This document shows, in pieces, positions 53,025-64,000 of a stretch of DNA of 64,000 nt (position 1 is its first letter; each line of letters begins with the position of its first letter). Position numbers and translations under genes: made by a program. This stretch comes from Primula veris. Taxonomy: Eukaryota; Streptophyta; Magnoliopsida; Ericales; Primulaceae. The stretch covers positions 11,563,752-11,627,751 of the forward strand of contig OY821742.1 of NCBI GenBank assembly GCA_963682055.1. Reading direction: 5' to 3'. Under the pieces are notes generated by a model. It had not been told where the DNA came from. It made no database searches and worked only from the letters and a program-made list of their open reading frames with translations.

Positions 53025-54301
53025 TGTTGGCCCCGGTGCGGCTAAACCTTAGAGGGGGGTGAATAAGGTTTCTAGGCGTTTTTGGCCTAATTAAACTTAA
53101 GTGCAACTAATCACCCAACTATCGCAATTCTAATCTTATGCGTTTAACAAAAGTTAATATATTACTAAAAGTTCTAAACGCATGCACGAAATAAGCAATA
53201 ATTAAGTTGCGGAAAGTAAAAGGAAGGGAAAGAAAATGACACCGTGATTTTATAGAGGTTCGGCAAACGGCCTACGTCCTCTCTTCGGTACTACCGAGTA
53301 TTTCACTATAATTTTTCTTCCCGATTTTACAAATCCTTATCGAGCTCAATCGACCGATTGGCTCACTCTTTACCCGATGTTCCTACTCTTGATTCAAGTG
53401 CAAGCGTACACGTCTAATGAGTCAATAACTCCCCCTCAATCTATGAGTACTCAAGTGTTTAACCTAGAACTTTTAACCAACACTTTGGCTTAAAAGCTTC
53501 TACCCAAACACTCACTCACAATGAGCTTATAAAACGCTCTTTACAATTTTATCAAAAATTAAAACAACACCCACAATTGATTGCTTCTTAAATAAGCTAA
53601 TTTGTGGTTTCGATGATGTTTGATATTTGTTGGAGCTTGTATCGATTTATCTTCAATTTCTCTCTTTTCGAAATCTTTCACCAAAATGGTGATTTTGGGT
53701 TTATGTATATGAGAGAGGTTGAAAGATTGATTATGAGAGTAATGGATGTAATTGGTGACTTTGGAAAGTGAATTGGGTTGGTTTATATAATCACCAAAGT
53801 CTGTTTTTCTGTATATGACCGTTGGCAGTGGTTGAGGCTTTTATCCACAGGTTTTAAGCAACTTTCCAGAATAAGCTGAAAAGCTGTTTTCGAAATCTGC
53901 AGAAAACGATCGGTCGTTTTTTACAGTCGATCGATCGTTTTCCATAAAACGATCGGTCGTTTCTGAAAACGATCGGTCGTTTTTCTTGAGGACTGTCTGG
54001 AAGAAATTGGTACAAAAACGATCGGTCGTTTTTGTACAGACGATCGGTCGTTCTTCAGTTTTCTCTGTTTTCTCGTTAATCTTCAAAAGCCCGTAACTCC
54101 TTCGTTTTAGCTCCGATTTTGGTTCCGCTTGAACCTGTGGCTTCGTTTTTCTGTGCTCTATCTTTCTGGCGTTATGAAATTTACATTTTATAATTTTGGA
54201 AAAGACAAGCATTATATCATCGAAAATCGAGAAATCATAAAATCATTAAAAACATAATCAACGTTATAATCAAAATCAATTATTGAACTCTAAGTTCAAC
54301 A
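53025..54301 (-). mobile_element. solo LTR (1277 bp) with perfect target duplication
   Basis: Starts TGTTGGCCC and ends TTCAACA, and is alignable along its length to the LTRs at 28918 and 31771. GATTT flanks it on both sides (53020-53024, 54302-54306). No internal region. On the minus strand a TATATAAA box lies near 53783-53792, with an array of CGATCGGTCG words upstream of it (53907-54055). Confidence 0.93.
53907..54055. repeat. CGATCGGTCGTTTT array in solo LTR
   Basis: Six or so copies of ACGATCGGTCGTTTT and variants, at the place where the other two LTRs have GATCGATCG arrays. Confidence 0.85.
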
Positions 54302-54560
54302 GATTTCATTCTTTTGGCTTTGGGTTAGGATTTGTTTGGGAAATGATTTTGTGGGTTGATTTCTATATATTTTATTGTAAACAACAATGAGTGTTTTGAG
54401 ATTTTCAAAAGCGTGTTTCTAGGAAAAAAAGCTATAAAAAAAATTAGAAATCAAAATTACGGAATTTTCATCGTTTCAAAAGTCCTTGCCTTGTTTCGCG
54501 TGTCTGGCACTTTGATATGGGTCAAGTACGGGTCAAACCGGTTAAATAGATGAATTCTTT
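54302..54560. repeat. larger repeat unit, copy 2
   Basis: Second copy of the sequence at 52651-52920. The solo LTR is inserted at its start. Confidence 0.7.
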
Positions 54561-55740
54561 ATATTAAAAAAACTTAGAAATGCTTATTCTATAAACATGT
54601 TGATAATCAATTAAGATTTGCACTTTAAATTTATATCTAAATACATCTTTATAAATATATGGTTATCTGCCCGGCCCCCACTTAGAATACCTAGGCTCCG
54701 AGGCTGCACCTCTCGACTTTAATCCACTTAGAGACTTTTGACACCTTGAGAGTTTTATTGAAAATTTGAAATAGTTGGTATATTTTAGAAGTGAATCTAT
54801 TGACAAACAAAGACTTAACCCTTCAGTGGGTTTTTTCAAACTTTTGGACCATTTTGCACTTGGATGATTATGATATACTAAGATACTTATCATCGATTGG
54901 ATCCTAAAGTTTTAACTACTATTGATTTCATCTCTAAGGTTTTGTTTTTTTATTTGGTCAATTAAATAAGTAAACAACACTGAAGTTCTAAAGAAAGGAA
55001 AAATAAGAGCTATGCTGTCACCAAATAAGGCATACGTGTCCATTTGTAGAGTAAGTAGGTCCGTAATTTCGTAATAGTTTATTTACTATTCCAAAATACA
55101 AAGTTAGAAAGAAAAAAAAAAAAAAGTGTCTGGTCGGATATTATCATATAAGTATAAATTTTTTGATACATACATTTGTATAGACTCGATGATATTGTTG
55201 ATTTAGATGGATGTATATTTCCGAAACAAAGTCAAATATAGACTTTATAGTTAGCCACGAATCACCTAAGGGAAAGAGTTCTATTGAAAGAAGTCATTGG
55301 TTGAAGAATAAAAAAAAATGCAAGAGTCAACATATTTAAGTTGCACGAGTTTAAATATGGGATACGATTCGGATACGGTGACACCGTTTTTATTTAGATT
55401 TTGGATACAATACGCTTGGGATGCATCTATTTTTTGATCTAATTTTTATTTATAGTACATGTTAATATTTTCAAAACACATATGCCTATTGTATATAAAG
55501 AACAAAATTAAATCAAAATAATTTTTTTATACAAGTACTATTTTTGTCTTTTTGGTGTTATTAGTAAAAATACTAAACAAGAGTTAATGTTGCTTGCGTT
55601 TTTTACTTTTTAGTGTAAATGTGTGTGATAATGTATGAATATAAGTAAAGTCGGTTCCAAAGATAAGATTATTAATTATATTAAAAAAATAGTTTTTAGA
55701 GCTTTTGCTTTTACTTATATTACATCAAATACGGTTGCAT
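54561..55740. other. AT-rich intergenic region
   Basis: No gene or clear repeat recognised. Confidence 0.5.
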
Positions 55741-55741
55741 T

Positions 55742-55999
55742 TTCTCTCTTGTTCTTTTTAAATTTTTGAAAACACATATCCGGATCAAACTAAATCGATC
55801 CATCGACTTGGTTTGGTTTGTTTTGAATACTTTCGAGTTTTGAATTATATTAGTTTGTTCTTAAAGTATTTTCTCTCTTGTTCTTTTTTAATTTTTGAAA
55901 ACACATATCCGAATCAAACTAAATCGATCCATCGGCTTGGTTTGGTTCGTTTTGAATACTTCCGAGTTTTGAATTATATTAGTTTGTTCTTAAAGTTTC
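55742..55999. repeat. 129-bp tandem duplication
   Basis: Two adjacent units beginning TTCTCTCTTGTTCTTTTT (55742 and 55871), with few differences. Confidence 0.85.
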
Positions 56000-56041
56000 A
56001 ATCAGTCACATAAAATATTGATTTTGGGATTGAACATGATC

Positions 56042-56553
56042 CTTTACATTGTTAATGATTTGGTTACCGTTTTTCAATTTTTCCAATTTTTCCAATTTGG
56101 ATATCAAACTATAATAAATTTTCAATTTAGATAACACGCTATAATAAACTTTTCAATTTAGGTACCAATTAATCATAAAATCATTTCACGTGACAGAACG
56201 TGCTTGACAAACGTTAACGTGAGAGATTAATTTTGTCATTTTGCACCAAAATATATCATTCTAAAACAATGCTTCCCCAAAATTTAAACTATGTGCTGAT
56301 TTTTGTTATATGTAAAATTGGGGAGAAACGTTTTTCTATAATAATATATTTTGGTACAGAATGATAAAATTATTTTTTCACGTTCAAGTTTATCAAGCAC
56401 GTGTTTTCATGTGAAATAATTTCGTGATGAATTTAGACAGCGGTACCTAAATTGGACAATTTTTTTTTATACTGTGGTACCCAAATTGAGAAATTTAAAA
56501 TGTGGGTAAAGAAATCGTTAACAACAAAATAGTTTGGTGTACTAAACATATTT
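56042..56553. mobile_element. palindromic foldback element, copy 2
   Basis: Same family as 34770-35262. Shared words include TTTATCAAGCACGTG, TTGCACCAAAATATAT and AGTTTGGTGTACTAAAC. The left end is more decayed. It ends in a T-rich run right beside the Stowaway element. Confidence 0.75.
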
Positions 56554-56575
56554 TTTTTTTTTTTATTAAGTTGTA

Positions 56576-56802
56576 CTCCCTCCGTCCCAAATTATTGGGG
56601 CTATACGAAATTATGTGTAATTTTGACCGACAAATAACTCATATCTAAGTTGTCGAAATCAATTTTTTCAAAAGTTTATCATGTAGTTCAAATGTTAAAC
56701 TATATGAACAAATTTTAAAATTTTATTTTTCAACAATTTAAACCCAATATATTTATCGGTTAAAATTACACGTAGTTAGATAGATATAGTAATTTACGAG
56801 AG
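56576..56802. mobile_element. Stowaway-type MITE, right end decayed
   Basis: TA then CTCCCTCCGTCCC at the left. The right end is reduced to ACGAGAG then TA. Confidence 0.75.
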
Positions 56803-56944
56803 TACATTCAGACTGCTATCAATATTCAATACTCTTATCAAATCTGTTCTTCACATATTCTTTCGATACAAACATTGGGTAGCCGGCAAGAAACTATACC
56901 ATAACGTGTGAAAAATGGACCGTGTGCTATGATGAAAAAGATTA

Positions 56945-57786
56945 AAGGTATGTTTGGAACATGGAATATGAATGGGAAAAAGATAATAATTTCCTAAAAA
57001 ATTATTTTTTTGTGTGTTTAATTCGATAAGAAAACCAATATAAAAGAAAATGGAAAAAAGTATGAATTTTTTGTATGTGTAGAGTGAGTGAAACCATTTT
57101 TCTTTTAAAAATGGAAGGAAAATGAAGATTCTAGTGAAGACTTGAAACTGGTTTAATTTCAGTTTTTGTATATTTAACCTTTATTTTGTTTATTTAATGT
57201 TGTATCATAGTAGATGTGTATTATATTATTATAACAGTATATTTAACCATCTATTTTGTTTATTATCAATTTATGTAAATGTGAAAAATTGGGGTGGCAA
57301 AAAAACCCGATCAAAGCCGAAAACCAAACCAGAGCTGAGTTGTTCGGTTACACTTAAATTTGAAAATGTCAAAACCGAACCGATATAGCAAGACTTGGTT
57401 TAATTTTGGTTTGCAACTTTGCAAACCGAACCGAAACCGAAAACTAATATTATTTTTATATACCTTCAGGTGTATTTTTCCCATTTTAGACTTCGGATTT
57501 ATATTTATCTTGTTTTATTGCTTTTATTTTTAAGCAAATAAATTCGTTATACAAGCCCTTATCAAATTAAATATATCTAATATTTCAATTTTTTTTAATT
57601 AGTTTTATTTTCTTGGACATGAGTGCACACATGAAAACGCTTTCCTAAGAAACGTTTTTCCTTCTTTTGTCCTTTTCCCAGAAATGCCACACAAGTTGGA
57701 AAATGATTTTCCGGGAAATACTTTTTTTCATTATCACTTTTTTCTTTTCTTTTTCCATCCTGCTTTCCAGGTTCCAAATGTAGCCT
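56945..57786. mobile_element. possible hAT-like non-autonomous element
   Basis: The left end GGTATGTTTGGAACATGGAA and right end TTCCAGGTTCCAAATGTAGCC are imperfect inverted repeats. The interior holds a CCGAACCGAAACCGAA tract. Confidence 0.45.
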
Positions 57787-58110
57787 AAGGACGTGTTTGC
57801 AATCCGAAAAATATTATTAAAAAAAAAAAAAAAAAGTAAAAAAAAAGAAAAATTAACTTGAAATTATTTTTCGGTTGTTTGTATGGAAAGGGAAATCAAA
57901 CGAAAAGAATGTGAAAGAAAGAGTGAGCTGGTTCAAAATTTCTCTTTTGTTTACTTCCAATTTTGAAAGAAAAATGTTTACTCATTTTACACACAAACTT
58001 TTTTCATATTTTATTTTATTTTCCATTGGTTTTCTTATATAGACAAAAACAAAATTTCACAAGTTTGAGGTTTAAAACACACGTGTACCATAACAAATGA
58101 AAATGTTGTA
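57787..58110. other. AT-rich spacer with A-runs
   Basis: Nothing recognisable. Confidence 0.4.
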
Positions 58111-59001
58111 TTATGGCAATAAATTCTTAGTTTTTACAGATAAAGTACTACCACTTCTCTCAAATCTCTTATTTCCACATTGATGTTTTGAACATTGACA
58201 CCCACCCTTCTTTGTCTCTTTTACTTCATCCAACCCCAACCCCCTCATTTTCTCCATAACTTCACAAACCTCCCCATATTTTCTCAAACCTTTCACTTTT
58301 TCCCAATCGAAAGCCAGCCTCAGAGCATCATCCAGCGAATCTGGCTCTTTCGACACAACCCAATCTCTAGATTCACCCTTTAATCCGTTAACAAAAACCG
58401 TCGTGACCATTTCATCTTTTAGCCCGTGATCAGGAAATATCTTGAGGACCCATTGCAATCTCAAGAAATACGACCTCACGGACTCATTTTCACCCTGCTT
58501 GAATAATGATATTTCTGATTCGAAATCAGTATTTTGGTATGCTTCAAGAAAGGAGGATACGATTTCTTCCCATGAGAGAGAAGGGTACGGTTCGACATTT
58601 AGATCAAACCAAAGAGCCGCTTCGTTTTCAAGTGTAATGGGAAATATCCTCATCATTGATGGAATTGAAGAAACGTTGTTGGCACGACAAACTTTGATGA
58701 ATCGGCTTAAGTGGCTAAATGGGCACTCTTCATTTGTGCCCTTGAAGATTGGGAAAGGAGCGATATTTACAAATGTATCGAGTCTTTCTTGAATAAGAGG
58801 ATCTGCGGATACATTCGAAAAGGATTCTGAGTTGATAGATTCAGTGACGTTAAGGCCAATATTTTGTTCTTCTTCTTCTTCATCGTATTTGTTGATTTCG
58901 TATTTATTTGATTTGGGAGTTTTGCGACAACTATTGCGGCTAGAGTTTTTGTAACTAGATGGTTTATTTGATTTCGTTGGTTTCTTTTCCCTGTAACTCA
59001 T
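58111..59001 (-). CDS. isolated retrotransposon gag-domain protein (296 aa), intact
   Basis: A single open frame, MSYREKKPTKSNKPSSYKNS at the basic N-terminus, an acidic linker (DEEEEEQN), then a retrotransposon gag core: PFPIFKGTNEECPFSHLSRF, LENEAALWFDL, SLSWEEIVSSFLEAY, SLFKQGENESVRSYFLRLQW and TTVFVNGLKGESRDW (about residues 95-215). The C-terminal part has a helix-rich region and a Cys-rich end (GGCQCSKHQCGNK) that is not a classical CCHC knuckle. A TATATA motif lies about 20-25 bp before the ATG. There is no protease, reverse transcriptase, integrase or LTR nearby. It could be the leftover of a gypsy-type element or a gag gene adopted by the host. The complete frame favours recent origin or selection. 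Confidence 0.7.
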   Translation of the reverse strand: MSYREKKPTKSNKPSSYKNSSRNSCRKTPKSNKYEINKYDEEEEEQNIGLNVTESINSESFSNVSADPLIQERLDTFVNIAPFPIFKGTNEECPFSHLSRFIKVCRANNVSSIPSMMRIFPITLENEAALWFDLNVEPYPSLSWEEIVSSFLEAYQNTDFESEISLFKQGENESVRSYFLRLQWVLKIFPDHGLKDEMVTTVFVNGLKGESRDWVVSKEPDSLDDALRLAFDWEKVKGLRKYGEVCEVMEKMRGLGLDEVKETKKGGCQCSKHQCGNKRFERSGSTLSVKTKNLLP

Positions 59002-60631
59002 ATTGAATTTGGGGAAAACAATATATAGAAAGAAATATATCTGCGTTATTGGAAAAGTTATTGAAGAAAAATGGGCAGCAGTTGAAGAAAGTATTGAAAT
59101 GGCGCGATTTGAAAAGCAACGGTTGGTAATAAAATATTTTATTTACATATCTTGAATTATGGCTTAATTATAGTTTAGAGAAATATTGTACTATCTAAAT
59201 TTATACTTTCATTTAACATCATTTGCACCGATTTCCTTATAGTTTTCCTCATAGATAATTAACATCATTTTTATATTTTTAGATTAACAGTTTATTTTTA
59301 TACATTTTTCAGCTTTCCTATCAAATTTATTATCATAACTAAATATTACTATATTTTAATATACTTATATCAATTTTTTTCAACCCAAATTAATTTACTA
59401 GAACAATCACATTAAATAACTTACAAATTTTATCGTATTTAAAGTAAAAAGTATAATTTTACAACTTATAAGTAAACGTTTTGTTTTATATAAATTATCA
59501 GTGTTTTTATCAATTTCTCTATCAAAACTATACAACTCATATTTTTGTTGTTTTATTAATTTATATGTGAAAAATACAAATAAAGAAAAAAGAATAAAAG
59601 AAAAATAAGAGAGATAAATTATTATTTTAATTATAAGAGAACATGTTGATCCCTTATATTTGAGAGATATTTGAGTTCATGTAAATTTAATATAATTGAT
59701 AAATAAACTGATGCATGTACAATTTTAGAACAATCTCATCATATTTAAGATAAACGAGTCATATAAGAAAAGTGATACGATTGATCTAAACTGGTCCACA
59801 CTTTTTGACAAAGTGATATTCTTGATCTTGGTCCCTACTATATGGACGGAAACTAAAAAGTAAAAAGGCCATAGCAATTTTTGAATTATTATCAGTTTGA
59901 TGTAAGTAAAATGTACACAGAATTTTGTGTTTTCGTAACTCAGGCCATGTGGAACAATTTTCCTTTTTTTTTGTTATTGATTTTCTAGATGAAACCAATC
60001 ATGTTATTGGTTATTGCCTAAACCAATTATGAATGTCTTTGGTCTCATCATTCGGATCGGCCCTACTTGGTTACTTCGTTTCTTGCTATTTTCTCCAACT
60101 ATGTATGCAACAATATTTAATGTAAATATACCAAATATTCTCTAAAAACCGAATTATTACTTCCCTTCAAGAATTGTGTCAGTGAAACAATCAGTATTTA
60201 CTGATAATTGAGAAGACTATTGATGTTAGAACTAGAATGCATGTATATGTGAGGTTGAATATATGTATATACTATTTTGTAATTATGTGGGTGCTGAAAT
60301 AGTATAATTGTCAAATTTTCAGTAAAATACATGATTTTTTTTTTCGTACGTAGTTCCTCCCTGTTTATTACAATAAATGGACAAATTAATAAATCACCAG
60401 TACTAGTGTTAACTTCATTACTTTTTATTTTTACAAATAAGCATATTCATCAATTTAGTACCTTATGTAAAGTTGGTACCTTGTTATATAGTTATTACAA
60501 AACCTCCAAATTTCACCACCACATCAATAACACAATGGAAAAGCATGTTTTTTTTTGGATAAGCAATTGAAAGCATGTTAAATACTCACACGAAGCAATA
60601 TGCATACAAATAAAAAGAAACTTGCCAAAAA
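59002..60631. other. AT-rich intergenic region
   Basis: No gene or clear repeat recognised. Confidence 0.5.
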
Positions 60632-61820
60632 TTACATGATGAAACAACCATGAGGGTTCTCATCACTAAAAACGGCCCCAGCCTGGTGCCCTAAACCGGT
60701 GGCGTTAGACGGATTATGATAATCATGTCCATAATCATAACCGTGTTTATAGTAATTATATGAAGACGATGGTTGAGGGGCATATCCCTTGACCGGACCA
60801 TTGGGTTGGTATTGATTGTAGGATTCTATAGTTGCGAAAATGTTGTGGTGCTGGGGGTTAGGCGGGAGTTGCCACAGCTCAGCCCTTCGACCGGTTTTCC
60901 TAACGGTTCTGAGGACTTTCTTTTGGTCGGCCCAACCAGTGACCGTCACCTTCTGCAATGCCATATCGATATCCACACTGTCTACTCCTATATTCGAAGA
61001 ATTAAGAAAGTATTGAAGGAACAAGAAAGAAATAGGAAGACAAATATAGACTTTGGAGAGAAATTACTTTTTGAGGAAAAAAAAAGGGTAAAGTACTAAA
61101 AGTATGTTGCTCTTATCTTCTTTAATTATAAAAAGGTTGAGAAGATGTATAGATAAAACGTGACATTACTAATTTTATGTTACATAAAGTATAAATTTTA
61201 ATGCTATATTTGATATATAAATTACAAATTTAGATTAACACTACAAAAAAAATGTCAACTTACCGTCAAATCGTCTGTTGCTAAACTGATGGTAAAGTGA
61301 GTGACGCTAAATTTAGCAACAATTTTTATTGCTAAAATTTAGCTACACTCCATTTATCAACAATTTTCAAAAAATAAAATGTTAATATCTTAACTTTTTC
61401 TTATAGTAGAAGTTGAAAGATTAAAATTACTTGGACACGAGTTACCTTTAGGAGAGGAGCTAGAAGGGGTTGGCGGGCTACAGCCCAGCCCCCTATATTT
61501 TTTTATAGGGTAATTTTATTTTTAGCGAAAAATAACGATTTAGTTATTTATATTAATTTTTTAAATTAGAGCTCTCATGTAGCGATGCCGGTTCCGAAAC
61601 CGGTTACCTTTAAGCCTTTGCAGAGCTTTCTTGACCTTACTCACACATCCGGGGCAATCCACATGAACTCGCATTTCAATAGTCTGACAAATAAATCAGT
61701 ATGTTCATAACCATTCATCTAAACGACTAACCAAATTCAATTAATACAATTTAAAAATAAATAAGATACAACTTGAAAGCTACACAAACAAAACATGAAT
61801 ATGAAATTTATTACCGTCAT
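60632..61820 (-). CDS. heavy metal-associated isoprenylated plant protein, HIPP (3 exons, 145 aa)
   Basis: HIPPs are small proteins with a metal-binding HMA domain and a C-terminal prenyl anchor, linked to metal handling and stress signalling. Exons on the minus strand: 61815-61820 (only ATGACG), 61608-61683 and 60632-60987, joined by GT-AG introns with an open frame of 438 bp. The HMA domain spans about residues 3-70: VHVDCPGCVSKVKKAL carries the CxxC metal ligands, then GVDSVDIDMALQKVTVTGW and KKVLRTVRKTGRRAELW. A Pro/Tyr/His-rich linker (NYYKHGYDYGHDYHNP) follows. The last four residues, CFIM, are a CaaX box suited to farnesylation. The 6-bp first exon is inferred from the donor at 61813-61814. 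Intron 2 contains a CACTA-type MITE. Confidence 0.9.
61241..61412. mobile_element. CACTA-type MITE in HIPP intron 2
   Basis: The left end CACTACAAAAAAAATG and right end CTTTTTCTTATAGTAG are inverted relatives, typical of En/Spm-derived short elements. TTGCTAAA words in the interior are partly self-complementary. The 3-bp target duplication is not clear. Confidence 0.6.
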
Positions 61821-62175
61821 TTTTCCTCCTTCTAAAGTTTTCTTTGTTGTATTCTCACAAAACCAAGGAACTTAATTAATCCAAATTATTGTCAAACTGT
61901 TATATGATGAGATTAATTAACTTAACCAGCTTGGATGTACATAAAATGAATGATATGCATCTCCTATATAGGCATATAGAATAGGAATATCAACATCATG
62001 ATTAAGCAATAGCATGCACCGTCTATTTACAAATCTTATGCCTGAATTAAAGCAAAACTGTGTTAACTTGGAAACAAAACAAGAGAGAACATAATTACAG
62101 TTCATATCAGCGTTAGACTATAGAATAATAATAATATCAGCAATTGCGTTAACTTCCAGAGACACGGAGTATTAC
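61821..62175. other. HIPP upstream region
   Basis: No gene. CCTATATAGG at 61961-61970 is a possible TATA box for HIPP at about 145 bp from the ATG. Confidence 0.35.
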
Positions 62176-62370
62176 CTCCCTGTATCAATTAATTGTTCAT
62201 TACAAAACTTGTCGAAATGAAATTTTTTAAAAGTTAATCATATATTTCAAACATTAAATTATATGATTTAGTTTTGAAAATTTTCATTTCGACAATTTTG
62301 ATATATGGTATAAGTCGGTCAAAATCACATATAATTTTGTAAATGATAATTAATTGGGAATGGACAAGTA
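62176..62370. mobile_element. Stowaway-type MITE, both ends decayed
   Basis: CTCCCTGTATCAATTAATTG at the left matches the complement of CAATTAATTATCATTT-like sequence at the right. The interior words TTGTCGAAATGAAATTTTTT and AATTTTCATTTCGACAA pair with each other. Confidence 0.65.
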
Positions 62371-64000
62371 TCACTTAAGGAAGTGATATTGATTAAGCAA
62401 TAGGTAAAGCAAAATTTTGCGTCACATTAACATTAGTCTTTAGTTATTATAATATTGGTTAAGAAAATTATAAATGCAGGTATAAATTACATATATGATC
62501 ATAACCCAGGAGAAAAAAGATCCTTCCCCAAATATCTATATATATAGTGACCGAATTTAATTTTTCTCCATAATTTATTGTTTTTCTTTTATGAAACCGC
62601 AATGATTCTGGATTCATCATATATCAAAATTATATAATCCCGACGTATCATTGCATTCTCTTGATTTATATGAATACTAATTCATATTCATAGTGCAAAT
62701 TTGCACGTACCATAGTAACCATACCACAAGTCCATAAATTTCAAATATAATATGTAACTAAATCATGCGATAGTCGATAAATGCACCAGCATATACGGTA
62801 ATTTATCTTTTTTTAGAAAAGGAAAATCAATGATGCAATTTACGTACTTTAATTTACGTACTAATGTGGCGTTCTGTATCACTAATTCACTATATACTTT
62901 GCTTAGAGCATCCGTATCAGTTAACCGATCAGTTTTTCTAAATTCGGAGTAATAGTCATATTATTTAAGTTATTATAATATAACTTTCACATCAATTATT
63001 CTATCATCTCTCTTATAACATTAAAATATTATTTATATATTATTTAATAATTTAATTTCAACTCACATTAATTTTTTAATATATATCTAAGAGAGAAGGT
63101 GAATAAAGAGAAAAAAAATATTATTTTAATTTATAAGGAAACAATTAATTTTTTTGAATTTGGGGGAATGATACGAGTTTATGAACTATAATAAAAGATG
63201 TGATTCCATTTTAATAAATTTTCACATATTTATAAAATAAAGTGCTTGTTTAAGGGAATTGCATTAATGCTCCTTATAGTATTCAATAAAATGTCTATAC
63301 AATCCTTAAACCTTAATTTGCAACAATAACGCTGATGCCATTTATGAATCATAAAGAGAACATTGGTTACAGTTTCTTTTTGGAAACAAATGAAACTTGA
63401 AAATTGTATAATTAACTGTTGTGTGTGTTATTTCTTATTTTATCTCTACTCTTATTATAAAGAGAATCTTGTGTTGCTACATTTGGTCCGCCTCTTTTGG
63501 TTGGCTAACTTCACATGGCTGTGATATACAGCTCATAAACAACCATTACATACATTATACATACCCACTTGTGAGTCGTGACTAACCTTAACACAAATGT
63601 GACTGACAATGGCCAAAGAGATAAACTATACTTATCATCCTCAAGTTTTTATTCATATAACGACCTACTTGATTCTTATATCGTAGTTTGTGACAATAAC
63701 AGTCTCACATCTATACTAAATTAGCAAAGAATAATTCTTTTGAATATCATGGTTTAATAATGAGTAAGAGTTATATTAGAACAAATATTAACACCAACAA
63801 TATTATGTCCTTGTTTAGTTTTTCTCATTACAAGGTACAAGTTGACACATGACGAGTTTTATTTTTATTTTTAGGCTCGGCTTACACTTGAATCAGACAA
63901 AATCTGTACTAGCTCCTGAGGTGTTGGATAAGCATCATGGTCGGTCACATTTTAGGCCTTCTCGATGTTTGCTTCTTACACTCGACGGGCCTGCACACAA
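62371..64000. other. AT-rich intergenic region to the window end
   Basis: No gene recognised. Positions 63880-64000 become GC-richer, but nothing can be assigned before the window ends. Confidence 0.5.

Noticed and set aside
29748..54055. Regular repeats as a CRISPR array
   Set aside because: The repeats are short palindromes without unique spacers, inside LTRs of a plant retroelement.
53841..54212. Minus-strand ORF with repeated NDRSF words
   Set aside because: It is a translation of the palindrome array in the solo LTR, so it reflects repeats and not a protein.

Overview
This is AT-rich nuclear DNA from a flowering plant, almost certainly a eudicot. It has GT-AG introns, a chloroplast-type ketol-acid reductoisomerase, a PLS-class PPR protein, an epsilon-group 14-3-3 protein, F-box/FBA genes, an isoprenylated heavy-metal-associated protein, and typical plant transposons (MULE, Ty1/copia, Ty3/gypsy-like, Stowaway, CACTA). 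The species cannot be told from the sequence.

Layout. Positions 1-3990 are the end of a large LTR element, probably gypsy/Tat-type. It carries four antisense coiled-coil micro-ORFs in tandem, each with its own TATA box. A ten-exon KARI gene follows (5009-12462, +), facing an intronless PPR gene (13431-15092, -). A MULE with a perfect 9-bp target duplication (15353-20970) holds a transposase with three lesions and a GRF-zinc-finger/coiled-coil/membrane-anchor cargo gene. From 21 to 37 kb there are gene relics and mobile elements: a broken 14-3-3 fragment, two head-to-head F-box pseudogenes around a palindrome, a deleted LTR retroelement (28918-33044) and a SANT/Myb-like pseudogene. A dead copia element with an inverted gag segment occupies 37404-42076. 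After it come a zinc-knuckle (DUF4283-like) relic, a PPR fragment and the intact seven-exon 14-3-3 gene (45748-50731, -).

The 14-3-3 gene has one tandem array inside intron 1 and a second, two-monomer array starting about 120 bp upstream of its start codon. A solo LTR with a perfect 5-bp duplication (53025-54301) sits beyond the second array. The last 10 kb hold two small palindromic or Stowaway elements, an isolated intact gag ORF (58111-59001, -) and a three-exon HIPP gene ending in a CaaX box (60632-61820, -).

The main large-scale inference is that a PPR + 14-3-3 cassette was duplicated in the same orientation about 30 kb apart. The left copy kept the PPR gene and lost 14-3-3. The right copy kept 14-3-3 and lost the PPR. 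The functional host genes otherwise look unrelated: branched-chain amino acid synthesis, organelle RNA processing, phosphoprotein binding, and metal or membrane signalling.
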